DNA from: Candidatus Nitrosopumilus sp.
GTDB taxonomy: Archaea; Thermoproteota; Nitrososphaeria; Nitrososphaerales; Nitrosopumilaceae
Assembly (NCBI GenBank): GCA_029864805.1
Contig: JAOTSS010000022.1
Location: forward strand, 1-28,332
DNA length: 28,332 nt
Reading direction: 5' to 3'
Shown: positions 1 through 7,059 of the stretch, piece after piece
Numbering within the stretch: position 1 is the stretch's first letter
How the letters are laid out: every line of letters starts with the position of its first letter
Translations under genes and position numbers: made by a program
Notes under the pieces: model-generated
Databases searched by the model: none
Told to the model about the DNA's origin: nothing
What the model saw: only the letters and a program-made list of their open reading frames with translations

Positions 1-624
1 TAGTGCAGATTCAAAACTTAACATAGATTTAGTTTCTTCGGAAATTTTGATATTTCTGACAAGACCAAAAACAATTGCAGAACTACTTCCACCAACAATT
101 GAACCTAACAAAATACTTTCTAACCATAACCATCCTAAAGCAAAATGAGCAGCAAATGTAATCATGGCAACAGATAAAATGAAACCTAAAACCGCTAATG
201 TCACTGAAAAATGAGCAGTTCTTATAACATGTTTGATGTCAAGATTCAATCCTCCATCAAACATGATAATTATTAGTGCAAGTGCTGCAAAATATGGAAC
301 TACTTGGATAACGGCTTCTGGTTGAATTAATCCAAAAACTGGTCCTATAATCACTCCAAGAATCATCAAAAATGCTACATCAGGAATTCCTGTTTTTTTG
401 AAGAATGCCTCTCCTGCAACACCAAGAAAAATCACAACACCTGCTGCAAGCAAAATAACATGAGCGGATGCAATTGGCCCATCCTGAATAGACAATGTAC
501 CTATAGAATTCTGCAATTCAGCAAGTTTATCTAAAATTAAACTTGAATCAAAACTAGATAATGGAATAAAATCTTCTATTTGTCCTCTAAACAACTGTAA
601 TATGGATAAGATTATTTGATTCAT
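1..624 (-). CDS. Cation/proton antiporter, CPA family (partial, N-terminal part)
   Basis: An open frame of 208 codons runs from an ATG at 622-624 to the left edge with no stop, so the C-terminal part lies outside the window. It encodes an integral membrane protein: an N-terminal segment of about 50 residues, then several hydrophobic helices (about 52-72, 82-104, 108-125, 138-165, 168-190). The motif MFDGGLNL (about 121-128) and GGSSSAIVFGL (about 178-188), followed by FESAL at the edge, match the core of Na+(K+)/H+ antiporters of the CPA1/NhaP type, which exchange cations for protons across the cytoplasmic membrane. The ion specificity cannot be told from this part. It is transcribed divergently from the hemerythrin-like gene at 738. 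Confidence 0.85.
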   Translation of the reverse strand, partial: MNQIILSILQLFRGQIEDFIPLSSFDSSLILDKLAELQNSIGTLSIQDGPIASAHVILLAAGVVIFLGVAGEAFFKKTGIPDVAFLMILGVIIGPVFGLIQPEAVIQVVPYFAALALIIIMFDGGLNLDIKHVIRTAHFSVTLAVLGFILSVAMITFAAHFALGWLWLESILLGSIVGGSSSAIVFGLVRNIKISEETKSMLSFESAL

Positions 625-737
625 CTACTAAATCTATACATTTCTAGAATGAAATTAAGTCCAATTTATTTGATAATTTTAGCTCCTTGATTGATTTTAG
701 ATACACATTAAATCAACAATTACAATAGATTTGTTGC

Positions 738-1280
738 TTGAGTGCTACAAATCAACTACGCGCTGACCATGATCAAGTTCGACGTCTAGAAAAAATAGTT
801 TTAAAGTGTTCTGTAGAACTCTACAAAGGAACAAACATTCCATTTTCAGATCTGACAAAAATCACCTTGGTTATTTCAGAATTTATTGATTCTATCCACC
901 ACTCAAGAGAAGAAGATTCATATTTTCCATGTGTTGCAAGTTATGATACCCTAAAAGAAGAAATTCGAAAATTTATGATAGAACACGAATTTGGAAGAAA
1001 TATTGCTCGGCAAATATCACATCATCTAAAAAGATGGAAGGATGGTGAAGATGCAAAAGAACCAGTATCAAGATACTTGAGGACATATGGTATATTTCTA
1101 AATGATCATCTTAACAAGGAAAACAAATTTTTTGATGATGCAGAAGCAAATGTGTTATCTAAAGATGAAGAAATTGAAATGTATGAACAATACAGATCAG
1201 TATTTGCAATAGTAAAGAAAGTAGATGAAATGATTGCAGAGATTGATTATTTAGAAAAACAACCTTGGGCTAAAAATTAA
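738..1280 (+). CDS. Hemerythrin-like (HHE domain) protein
   Basis: A soluble, mostly helical protein of 180 residues that begins at a TTG codon. The spacing of H11, H54-H55, E58/E59, H83, H124 and E128 (in DHD, IHHSREE, EHE and NDHLNKE contexts) matches the metal ligands of HHE/hemerythrin four-helix bundles, which bind a di-iron centre and sense or carry oxygen, NO or iron. The ligand set looks complete, so it is probably functional. It is followed after about 37 nt by the APS-kinase-like gene on the same strand. The TTG start is uncertain, but the first histidine lies only ten residues in, so little can be missing. Its exact role is unknown. Confidence 0.8.
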   Translation: MSATNQLRADHDQVRRLEKIVLKCSVELYKGTNIPFSDLTKITLVISEFIDSIHHSREEDSYFPCVASYDTLKEEIRKFMIEHEFGRNIARQISHHLKRWKDGEDAKEPVSRYLRTYGIFLNDHLNKENKFFDDAEANVLSKDEEIEMYEQYRSVFAIVKKVDEMIAEIDYLEKQPWAKN

Positions 1281-1317
1281 CGTAAACTCTTTATGGGTTG
1301 TTTTGATGTTTTTATTT

Positions 1318-1833
1318 ATGAAACCTTTTGTTCTTTGGATGACTGGTCTTCCTTGCTCAGGAAAGACTACTATCGTAAAAGACTTGCAAAAAGATATCCC
1401 AAATTTAGCAATGCTTGATGGAGATGAACTAAGAGAATGGTTTTCACCAAAAGACTTTTCAAAAGCTGGACGTGATGAGCATAACAAAAAAGTTGCTCAC
1501 TTGGCTAAGCTTTTGTTAAATCATGGTGTTCCAAGCATAGTATCTCTAGTTTCTCCGTATTCCGAAAACCGAAAAAATGCTAGAGAAATTATTGATGCTG
1601 GCAATCAGTTTGCGGAAGTTTATGTAAAATGTTCACTTGCAAAATGTGAAGAAAGAGATGTTAAAGGCATGTATGCCAAAGCAAGAAAAGGAGAAATCAA
1701 GGGTTTTACAGGAATTGATGATCCTTATGAGGCTCCTGAAAATGCTGATTTGGTAATTGATACAGAAAATGAACCTCTTTCAGATAGTGCAAACAAAGTA
1801 AAGGACTTTCTTAAAGAAAGAAACCTACTCTAA
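1318..1833 (+). CDS. cysC: Adenylylsulfate kinase (APS kinase)-like protein
   Basis: APS kinase phosphorylates adenylyl sulfate to PAPS with ATP. A P-loop GLPCSGKTT lies at about residues 10-18, followed by LDGDELR, then GRDEHNKKVAHLAKLL, the family's SPYSENRKNAR stretch and the C-terminal GFTGIDDPYEAPENADLVIDT region read as two short blocks, all in the order seen in CysC. The P-loop is a little unusual (PCSG instead of the common SGSG/SGAG). I start it at ATG 1318 (171 aa); an ATG at 1306 or a TTG at 1303 would add four or five hydrophobic residues. Its last 9 nt overlap the convergent CysQ-like gene, which removes the by-product formed when PAPS is used. The reductase in this window is APS-type, so PAPS probably serves sulfotransfer here. 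Confidence 0.85.
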   Translation: MKPFVLWMTGLPCSGKTTIVKDLQKDIPNLAMLDGDELREWFSPKDFSKAGRDEHNKKVAHLAKLLLNHGVPSIVSLVSPYSENRKNAREIIDAGNQFAEVYVKCSLAKCEERDVKGMYAKARKGEIKGFTGIDDPYEAPENADLVIDTENEPLSDSANKVKDFLKERNLL

Positions 1834-2640
1834 TTTTTTAAATTCTTCAAGAATTTTGTTATGAATTAATCCATTTGTTACCAAAATTCCATTTTGATGA
1901 TAAACCTCTTTGTTGTTGTATGTAATATCATTTCCTAACATGTCTGTCATTCTTCCGCCAGCTTCTGAAATTATACAATAAGAGGCAGCAGAATCCCATT
2001 CTTTCATTTTATTTGTAGTTGTAATATATGCCTCAGCTTCTCCTGAGCTAATTTTTCCTACCTTTAATGAGCTACCAATACTAGTAAAATCTTCAATACC
2101 TAATTTTTTGATAAACAATTTTTCTTTATCAGACAAGTGATGTCGTGATCCAACTGTCCTACATTTTGAAAGATCTGAAACTTTTGTTACAGATATTTTC
2201 TCCCACTCATCATTAGAATATCTAAATGCACCACTTCCTTTTTGTGCAACAAAAAATGTTTTTCCTGTAGGCCAACCAATTACTCCAAGAATTGGTTTTT
2301 TCTTTTTTATTAATCCAATCATAATTGTAAATTCACCTGTTTTATCAATAAAATCAGAAGTTCCATCAAGTGGATCTACTATCCAAATAATGTCCTCTGA
2401 TAATCTAATCAAATCATCATCATCTTCTTCAGATAATATTAGATGACCTGTCTGTGAAAGAATCTCTTTGATGATGTCATTACTTTTAATATCTGCCTCT
2501 GTAATTGGTGAATCATCACTTTTTGTAAATGACTCAAAATCTCTTTCATAAATTTTTAAAATTGCTTTACATGCCATTTCAACAGCCTTGATAGCGATTT
2601 CTAATTCAGGAATCTTATCTATTATTGGAATATCTTTCAA
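1825..2640 (-). CDS. cysQ: CysQ-like 3'(2'),5'-bisphosphate nucleotidase / inositol monophosphatase family
   Basis: A Mg2+-dependent phosphatase of the inositol monophosphatase superfamily, 271 aa, normal length. Metal ligands are visible: SEED at 70-73, DPLDGTSDF at 89-97 (D89, D92, T94) and EWDSAASY at 214-221 (D216). GEFTIMIGLI after the LDGT motif and VGSRHHLS at about 163-170 resemble CysQ/PAP phosphatases more than true inositol phosphatases or fructose bisphosphatases. It would hydrolyse PAP to AMP. It converges on the APS-kinase gene with a 9-nt overlap of the coding ends, which supports a PAPS/PAP role. Substrate choice within the superfamily is inference. Confidence 0.8.
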   Translation of the reverse strand: MKDIPIIDKIPELEIAIKAVEMACKAILKIYERDFESFTKSDDSPITEADIKSNDIIKEILSQTGHLILSEEDDDDLIRLSEDIIWIVDPLDGTSDFIDKTGEFTIMIGLIKKKKPILGVIGWPTGKTFFVAQKGSGAFRYSNDEWEKISVTKVSDLSKCRTVGSRHHLSDKEKLFIKKLGIEDFTSIGSSLKVGKISSGEAEAYITTTNKMKEWDSAASYCIISEAGGRMTDMLGNDITYNNKEVYHQNGILVTNGLIHNKILEEFKKLE

Positions 2641-2649
2641 TTGAAAAAC

Positions 2650-2856
2650 CTAGGTTGTTAGTTCTGGCTTTAATGTCCATGCTACGCCTAAAACAATAAA
2701 TGGAATTGACATAATTCCAATTATTCCAAGAATTGTATTAAATTGTGATTCTGAAACTTCTGGATTATTCACTATCCATGGTAATGGCAATGAAATAATT
2801 ACCCAAATAACTCCTAAAAGTATTATCAATTTAGCCTTTGATTTTCTACTTTTCAT
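2650..2856 (-). CDS. Small two-helix membrane protein, unknown function
   Basis: A 68-residue protein with a basic N-terminus (KSRKSKAK) followed by two hydrophobic segments (about 9-29 and 42-62) separated by a short polar loop. It starts at an ATG and lies 9 nt upstream of the CysQ-like gene on the same strand, so the two are probably co-transcribed. The plan (two helices, short polar ends) is like that of the small protein at 9221. No family was recognised. The coding frame is open over its whole length and has plausible membrane topology, which is the main support for it being a gene. Confidence 0.65.
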   Translation of the reverse strand: MKSRKSKAKLIILLGVIWVIISLPLPWIVNNPEVSESQFNTILGIIGIMSIPFIVLGVAWTLKPELTT

Positions 2857-2896
2857 CGCTTTTTGTGCTCCTGCATTGTATTAAATCCATGTGAAT

Positions 2897-3640
2897 TCAT
2901 TTAATTGATTCTCCTCCATCCACAGCAAGAATTGCCCCCGTAGTCCAAGATGCATCATCTGATGCAAAATACAACACTGCTTTTCCTATTTCCTCAGGTT
3001 GACCAATTCTGCCTATTGGATGTTCGTTATCCATGAATTCTTTGTCTTTTTGATTTTTCAAAAATGGTTTTGTCATATCTGTATCTACCACTCCAGGACA
3101 AATACAATTCACCCGGATCTTGTCTTTTGCATATTCAAGTGCCCAACACTTCGTTAATAAAATTAATGCGGCTTTTGCTGCAGAGTATGCATCAGCATTA
3201 AATCCTTGATATGCTTTTAATCCGGCATCTGATGAAATATTGATTATTGAACCCGATGTTTTTTGTAGGTATGGAATTGTCTCCTTGGTAAATCTAAACT
3301 GCCCAGAAAGATTTACATCTAAAACCTCATTCCATTCATCTTCATCAATTTTATGTAGTTCCTTAATTTTTGGAAATATGCCAGCATTGTTTACAAGAAT
3401 ATCTATTTTACCAAATTTTTCAATTGTTTTATCTACTACATTTTTCACATCACCCTTGTCTCTGATGTTAGCTACGATACCTATTGAATTTGGAATCCTT
3501 GAAGATGCTTTCTCCAATCTTTCCTGATTTTTTGCTGTAATTACAACAGTTGCACCATTTTCTGATAAAATTTTTGCAGTCGCAAATCCTATTCCACGAC
3601 TTCCTCCTGTAACTAATGCAACTTTTCCTGATAATCTCAA
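2897..3640 (-). CDS. Short-chain dehydrogenase/reductase (FabG-like SDR)
   Basis: A classical 247-aa SDR, an NAD(P)H-dependent oxidoreductase with a Rossmann fold. TGGSRGIG at 11-18 binds the cofactor, NNAG is at 84-87, INISS at about 133-137 supplies the catalytic serine, and Y152-S-A-A-K156 is the catalytic pair. The C-terminal CPGVVDTDM and the final TGAILAVDGG block are typical of the 3-oxoacyl-ACP reductase/glucose dehydrogenase branch. The start is a TTG; a TATA-like box (GTATAAATTAC on the minus strand, around 3664-3670) sits about 27 nt upstream, which fits a leaderless message. Substrate cannot be inferred; a fatty-acid role is not implied by the fold. Confidence 0.88.
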   Translation of the reverse strand: MRLSGKVALVTGGSRGIGFATAKILSENGATVVITAKNQERLEKASSRIPNSIGIVANIRDKGDVKNVVDKTIEKFGKIDILVNNAGIFPKIKELHKIDEDEWNEVLDVNLSGQFRFTKETIPYLQKTSGSIINISSDAGLKAYQGFNADAYSAAKAALILLTKCWALEYAKDKIRVNCICPGVVDTDMTKPFLKNQKDKEFMDNEHPIGRIGQPEEIGKAVLYFASDDASWTTGAILAVDGGESIK

Positions 3641-3743
3641 TAGTTTTTAAATTGAAAATCGTAATTTATACTTCAATTGATTCATAATTATGTATAAAAT
3701 ATTCCATAAAATACATTAAATTTTTATAAAATATTAATTGAAA

Positions 3744-3752
3744 TTTTAAATA
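3744..3752 (+). promoter_or_regulatory. TATA-like box of a candidate RNA gene
   Basis: TTTTAAATA lies about 27 nt before 3775, where a structured, non-coding stretch begins. The spacing is that of the other leaderless promoters in the window. No coding frame starts downstream on this strand, so the box would drive an RNA. A second AT-rich stretch at 3722-3733 is less well placed. Confidence 0.45.
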
Positions 3753-3774
3753 CTTCAAGTTAGTATAGTAAATA

Positions 3775-3912
3775 ATGTCAATAGATGAAATTTCTATCGA
3801 CTAAAACTGCGTAATCCCGCAGAACAGGAAAGGTAATCAGACATTTAGCATCTGAGAAAGAGAGGAAATCTCTCAGAGTTCTGCAGTAAAGGGGTTTACG
3901 CCTCTTAATTTT
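3775..3912 (+). ncRNA. Candidate structured non-coding RNA, unassigned
   Basis: This stretch of about 138 nt has no convincing coding frame but many complementary segments. ATAGA 3781-3785 pairs with TCTAT 3793-3797; CTGCG 3807-3811 with CGCAG 3818-3822; TCAGA 3837-3841 with TCTGA 3851-3855; CTGAGA 3852-3857 with TCTCAG 3871-3876; GTAAA 3886-3890 with TTTAC 3895-3899. GCAGAAC 3819-3825 can also pair with GTTCTGC 3878-3884, closing the middle hairpins, but this competes with the CTGCG/CGCAG stem. It is richer in G+C than the flanks, has a TATA-like box upstream and ends at a T-rich stretch near 3905-3912, antisense to the 3' end of the exported-protein gene. It does not match SRP RNA, RNase P RNA, 5S rRNA or a tRNA by eye. 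Strand choice is inferred from the promoter. Confidence 0.5.
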
Positions 3913-4336
3913 GTAAAATATCTACAGACACAGAACCCATTGTTTTTCCGTTTGGGTTAATCATAATTGAAATTTCTTGTTTTTCAGAGATCAAAATTTT
4001 TTCTTGTCCAATATACTTCCATGTAAAATATTCAGAGATTCCTGTCTGATGAAGTGTATTTTCAAGCTTAAAATCTTCAGAAAAATCAAAACTTTCTCCA
4101 TTTAATGTAATTGATAAAATTTCTGGACTACTCCCATTTGGAACAAATCTAAATGAATATTGACCAGCATCTATTAAAAATACATCAGTATAAACTCCAT
4201 TAGAATATAGAGTAGGATCTGCAAGAGTTACATGAAACACAACAATGTTTTTCTCTATAGATTGATCTGATGCAAAATTTATTAGAAAAATACTAATGGC
4301 AACAACTACTGGAATTGCAATGATTTTTTTGTTCAC
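3905..4336 (-). CDS. Exported or membrane-anchored protein, unknown function
   Basis: A 143-aa protein starting with GTG. The N-terminus (NKK followed by a hydrophobic segment at about 5-23) looks like a signal peptide or membrane anchor. The rest is polar and beta-rich, with no cysteines, and contains an Asn-Gly/Ser-rich stretch (VPNGSSPE), as in extracellular beta-sandwich domains. No family was recognised. A palindrome (4359-4371) containing a TTTAAG core lies about 27 nt upstream and may be its TATA box and operator. Its stop codon abuts the end of the candidate RNA on the other strand. Confidence 0.65.
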   Translation of the reverse strand: MNKKIIAIPVVVAISIFLINFASDQSIEKNIVVFHVTLADPTLYSNGVYTDVFLIDAGQYSFRFVPNGSSPEILSITLNGESFDFSEDFKLENTLHQTGISEYFTWKYIGQEKILISEKQEISIMINPNGKTMGSVSVDILQN

Positions 4337-4358
4337 TAAAAAAGTTCTAGATCCTGCT

Positions 4359-4396
4359 AATCTTAAAGATTTTAGACATGATAAATGGAATCTTTA
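4359..4396. promoter_or_regulatory. Palindrome and third half-site overlapping the promoter of the 4336 gene
   Basis: AATCTT-A-AAGATT at 4359-4371 is a perfect 6+1+6 palindrome; a further AATCTTTA at 4389-4396 can pair with TAAAGATT at 4364-4371. The TTTAAG core lies at TATA distance from the GTG at 4336, so a bound regulator would compete with TBP. Alternatively the three half-sites are chance in AT-rich DNA. Confidence 0.3.
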
Positions 4397-4559
4397 GAGG
4401 TTACAATCAATTTAATGGCAATGTGACTATAATCTTGATTCCTACAAAAAATAATAGTCTAAAATTGAGTCGATTTGTGGCATTTAGTTAGTAAAATTTA
4501 ATGTACTGTTAACCATTCTTTACACCTGATATTAAGTACATATTATAAAACCAAACTCA

Positions 4560-5201
4560 ATGCCTAACTTATCAAAGGACTGGTCAAAGCAGCCACAGCC
4601 AACCATGTCCGAAAAAATTAATGATACTATCAAGCCTAAAGGTGCATTAAAACCACGAGTTCAGGATGGAATTAAAAAAATTAGAATTCAAATTAAAAAA
4701 TTAGATACAATGTTAACAAATTTACAAGAACGTGATGCTAAACTATTTCAAAGAATCGTAGATGCAACACAAAAACATGATAATCAAACTGCCAAAGTTC
4801 TAGGAAATGAACTAGGTGAGATAAGAAAGGTTACTAAAATTTTAAGCGGTGCTAGAATTGCACTAGAACAAATTGAACTACGATTAACAACATTTAGTGA
4901 TCTTGGAGACACTGTTGTAACAATCATGCCAACAATGGGTCTGATGAAAAATCTGAAATCTTCACTTGGCAAAGTAATGCCTGGTGCTGAACAAGAAATT
5001 GGCCAAATGGCAGAAATGCTTGGAGGATTTATGACTGATAGTTTCTCAGGTGATTCAGCATTTGGAATGGATGCAACTACTACTGCAGAATCTGAGAGTA
5101 TTCTTAAAGAGGCTGCTGCTGTTGCTGAAAGTTCTACGGGGGAAATGTTCCCTTCAGTTCCTACAAGTACTCAACAGGCAACTAGCACAAAATTCTATTA
5201 A
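4560..5201 (+). CDS. cdvB: CdvB-type cell division protein (ESCRT-III / Snf7 family)
   Basis: A 213-aa homologue of archaeal CdvB, the ESCRT-III-like filament protein that constricts the division site in Cren- and Thaumarchaeota. The basic, strongly helical core (about 33-125: KKIRIQIKKLDTML, then LQERDAKLFQRIVDATQ, then the acidic helix after GNELGEIRKV) is the ESCRT-III hairpin and following helices, and the GLMKNLKSSLGKVMPGAEQEI segment matches the later helix. The C-terminus is a Ser/Thr/Ala-rich low-complexity tail. I see neither a clear MIM motif nor a winged-helix domain, so it may be one of the shorter CdvB paralogues rather than the principal CdvB. CdvA and CdvC are not in the window. 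AT-rich TATA-like boxes lie at 4529-4550, and the ATG follows closely. Gene symbol at family level only. Confidence 0.85.
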   Translation: MPNLSKDWSKQPQPTMSEKINDTIKPKGALKPRVQDGIKKIRIQIKKLDTMLTNLQERDAKLFQRIVDATQKHDNQTAKVLGNELGEIRKVTKILSGARIALEQIELRLTTFSDLGDTVVTIMPTMGLMKNLKSSLGKVMPGAEQEIGQMAEMLGGFMTDSFSGDSAFGMDATTTAESESILKEAAAVAESSTGEMFPSVPTSTQQATSTKFY

Positions 5202-5210
5202 TTATAATTT

Positions 5211-5675
5211 TTATTCAGTTAATGATTCTCTAGATTCTTTAATTCTTTTAACCCTGTTACCTTCATCATCAATTACTTTATCGACACCTGAAAGTTTCTC
5301 TCTTAAACTATTGATGATTGTACCCACCTCATCAGCCTCGTTTTCTACCTGTTGTCTCTTATTGACAAGTTCTTTAATTCCTCTATTTTCCTCATCTATG
5401 TACTCGCTGACTTTTTGAAGTTTTTCCTTAAGATTCTTGATATCTACTGATTCCTCCTCAATGTCTTTTTCAAGCAATGTTCTCTTATCTTTTAGATTTT
5501 TAATCATTAAACCGACATAATCTATCGCTTCTTCTAATTTTGCACGTTTCCCCATCAACTCTCCTATTCCAATCTTACTTGAAGATTCAATTGTTGAATT
5601 AGATTCTACAGTTTCAGAATTTTCACTTTCTTTGACCATTTCTCCACCCTCTTCATTTTTGAATTTATCAAACAT
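5211..5675 (-). CDS. Coiled-coil protein, unknown function
   Basis: A 154-aa highly charged protein with an acidic Ser/Glu-rich N-terminus (about 1-35) and a long heptad-rich helix from about 38 to the C-terminus (for example IKNLKDKRTLLEKDIEEE and VNKRQQVENEADEVG). It has no membrane segment and no cysteine. It converges on the CdvB gene with only 9 nt between stop codons. A structural or scaffolding role is plausible from composition alone; a link to division is suggested only by position. ATG start at 5673-5675. Confidence 0.7.
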   Translation of the reverse strand: MFDKFKNEEGGEMVKESENSETVESNSTIESSSKIGIGELMGKRAKLEEAIDYVGLMIKNLKDKRTLLEKDIEEESVDIKNLKEKLQKVSEYIDEENRGIKELVNKRQQVENEADEVGTIINSLREKLSGVDKVIDDEGNRVKRIKESRESLTE

Positions 5676-5772
5676 TTTATGATTTTCTTTTCAAGATGAG
5701 AATAAAAAGTTATTATGAATCTCAAAACTGACCTTATGAATGATTTTTATTCAATATAAGAAAAATGAATTA

Positions 5773-6450
5773 TTATTTCATCAATATTGAATTTCTAAAT
5801 TCTTGGTTAAAATTACTAGATTTTTCTGAATTAATACTAAATTCTCCAATCTGTAAAAAATTGAAATTTTGTTCTACCTCAGGATTTTTTAAACCAGAAA
5901 TCACAAAGTAAATATTAAATACATCTTCTTCACCGGTTTCTGCTATTTTCCCAGAAAATATGACTTTGTAACTTAGATCCTCATCAGAAGCTACTCCATG
6001 CATTTCAACATGAGAATCATTAGATTTTCTATTTAATTCCAAATCTAACTCTTTTTCTTCAAGATTTAATACATCATTTGCAGTAATTTTCCATAGATTT
6101 TCTCCAATTTTTGATGTTTTTCCATCAAATAGAACTATTCCTGAGTGATATGCGTTATAATTTACATATGCCCAACTAGATATTTGATCTTCAAAAGATA
6201 GGAGTTTCCCTATATCCTCTTCTGAAATATCGGTCGATAAAGCATAATGTTGAAGTTCTAACTTTCCATCTACTACTTTTTCAGTTAGAATTGCCCAAAG
6301 TCTCTCTTTTTTCACATTTTTTGAAATCTTTGCCTTTTCCTCTTGACTTTCTTGTGATTCTGCAAATGAATAGTTTACAGATAGTGGTGAAGCAAAAAGC
6401 ATCAAAAGAACTAGTATTCCTCCAATAGTTCTTTTTCGGGGTTTTATCAT
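5773..6450 (-). CDS. Secreted protein, unknown function
   Basis: A 225-aa protein with a clear signal peptide: basic KPRKRT, a hydrophobic run at about 9-24, and a cleavage-type SFA-ES site near residue 30. The mature part is mixed alpha/beta, has no cysteines, and includes a stretch (EEDIGKLLSFEDQISSWAYV) followed by beta-rich sequence with VIFSGKIAETGEEDVFNIYF. No family was recognised. The minus-strand CTATAATTC box lies about 25 nt before the ATG, preceded by a CTGTTCC motif that also appears in the divergent promoter of the winged-helix gene at 6768, so the two may share a regulator. Confidence 0.72.
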   Translation of the reverse strand: MIKPRKRTIGGILVLLMLFASPLSVNYSFAESQESQEEKAKISKNVKKERLWAILTEKVVDGKLELQHYALSTDISEEDIGKLLSFEDQISSWAYVNYNAYHSGIVLFDGKTSKIGENLWKITANDVLNLEEKELDLELNRKSNDSHVEMHGVASDEDLSYKVIFSGKIAETGEEDVFNIYFVISGLKNPEVEQNFNFLQIGEFSINSEKSSNFNQEFRNSILMK

Positions 6451-6767
6451 GAGTAAATACTGCTTGAATTATAGTTTAGGAACAGTAAGGAAACATCTTG
6501 TTCTTTATATACAAAATTTCAGCGAAATATTCAAAAATCATCCAAAATTCAATCAATTTTACAAAAACATGAAAAATGAGATTTTTTTAAAGAAAAATAG
6601 CTTTTTCTAATCAATTTCTTAGGCATAGTTTTTTTTCAGATTTTTTCTTCCCGCATTCATTTTTACAAAAAATCATCATTTTTTTTACTGAAACAGCTGT
6701 TCCGCTTTATGTTCCGCTATAAAGTTTCAAAATGTTCCTCATAAACTAAGTAGTTCTATACTAGAGC
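6451..6767. other. 317-nt divergent intergenic region
   Basis: No gene is seen here. The DNA is very AT-rich with long T and A runs in its centre (about 6540-6690). It holds two divergent promoters: CTATAATTC on the minus strand about 25 nt before 6450, and CTATAAAG at 6717-6724 on the plus strand, or the ATAAACT at about 6741-6747, before the ATG at 6768. The unusual content is the cluster of TGTTCC motifs described separately. Confidence 0.6.
6692..6738 (+). promoter_or_regulatory. TGTTCC direct repeats and palindrome around the promoter of the 6768 regulator
   Basis: TGTTCCGCT occurs at 6698-6706 and 6710-6718 (12 nt apart, followed by TTA and ATA), with a third TGTTCC at 6733-6738. AACAGCTGTT at 6692-6701 is a perfect 10-nt palindrome overlapping the first copy. 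The second copy abuts the CTATAAAG box. A mirror copy (GGAACAG, 6479-6485) sits in the divergent promoter. The arrangement suits an operator for a winged-helix regulator, possibly the downstream gene itself. Confidence 0.4.
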
Positions 6768-7055
6768 ATGTCAAAACAACAATACAGGTCCGAAATGGGC
6801 ATAATGGGTGATATCTTAGACGTTACCGCTGATGGTGGCCGTAATGGAATCATTGTATCTGCAATATCTCGCAAAGCCAACCTATCTCACTATGCAGTAC
6901 TAGACAAATGTGAGAAACTGGTAGAAGCTGGCTTAGTCGAATCCGTCAAAAATGATAGGAACAGGGTCTTTTTGATTACCGAAAAAGGACTCCAATTTTT
7001 CCAGGAATTTAAGCGGTTTCAGGGACTAGTAGAAAGCATGAATCTAAGGTATTAA
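6768..7055 (+). CDS. Small winged-helix DNA-binding protein
   Basis: A 95-aa cytoplasmic protein that is essentially one winged helix-turn-helix domain. After the first helix (about 10-20), GIIVSAISRKANLSHYAVLD (about 27-46) is the helix-turn-helix, EAGLVESVKNDRNRVFLITEKG (about 53-74) is the wing, and a C-terminal helix follows, as in archaeal wHTH proteins of the ArnR/PadR-like kind. It probably regulates transcription, perhaps its own, given the repeats in its promoter. The next gene begins 4 nt after its stop (ATG at 7060), and the AAGGT before that ATG lies within the end of this gene, so the two are likely one transcript. Confidence 0.82.
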   Translation: MSKQQYRSEMGIMGDILDVTADGGRNGIIVSAISRKANLSHYAVLDKCEKLVEAGLVESVKNDRNRVFLITEKGLQFFQEFKRFQGLVESMNLRY

Positions 7056-7059
7056 TTCA

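Noticed and set aside
3775..3912. tRNA, SRP RNA, RNase P RNA or a known riboswitch
   Set aside because: No T-loop/anticodon arrangement, no SRP helix 8 core, no RNase P conserved blocks and no riboswitch consensus that I recognise.
5050..5418. 122-aa plus-strand frame across the CdvB end and the coiled-coil gene
   Set aside because: It is Leu/Ser-rich, a typical shadow of two real genes on either strand, with no domain.
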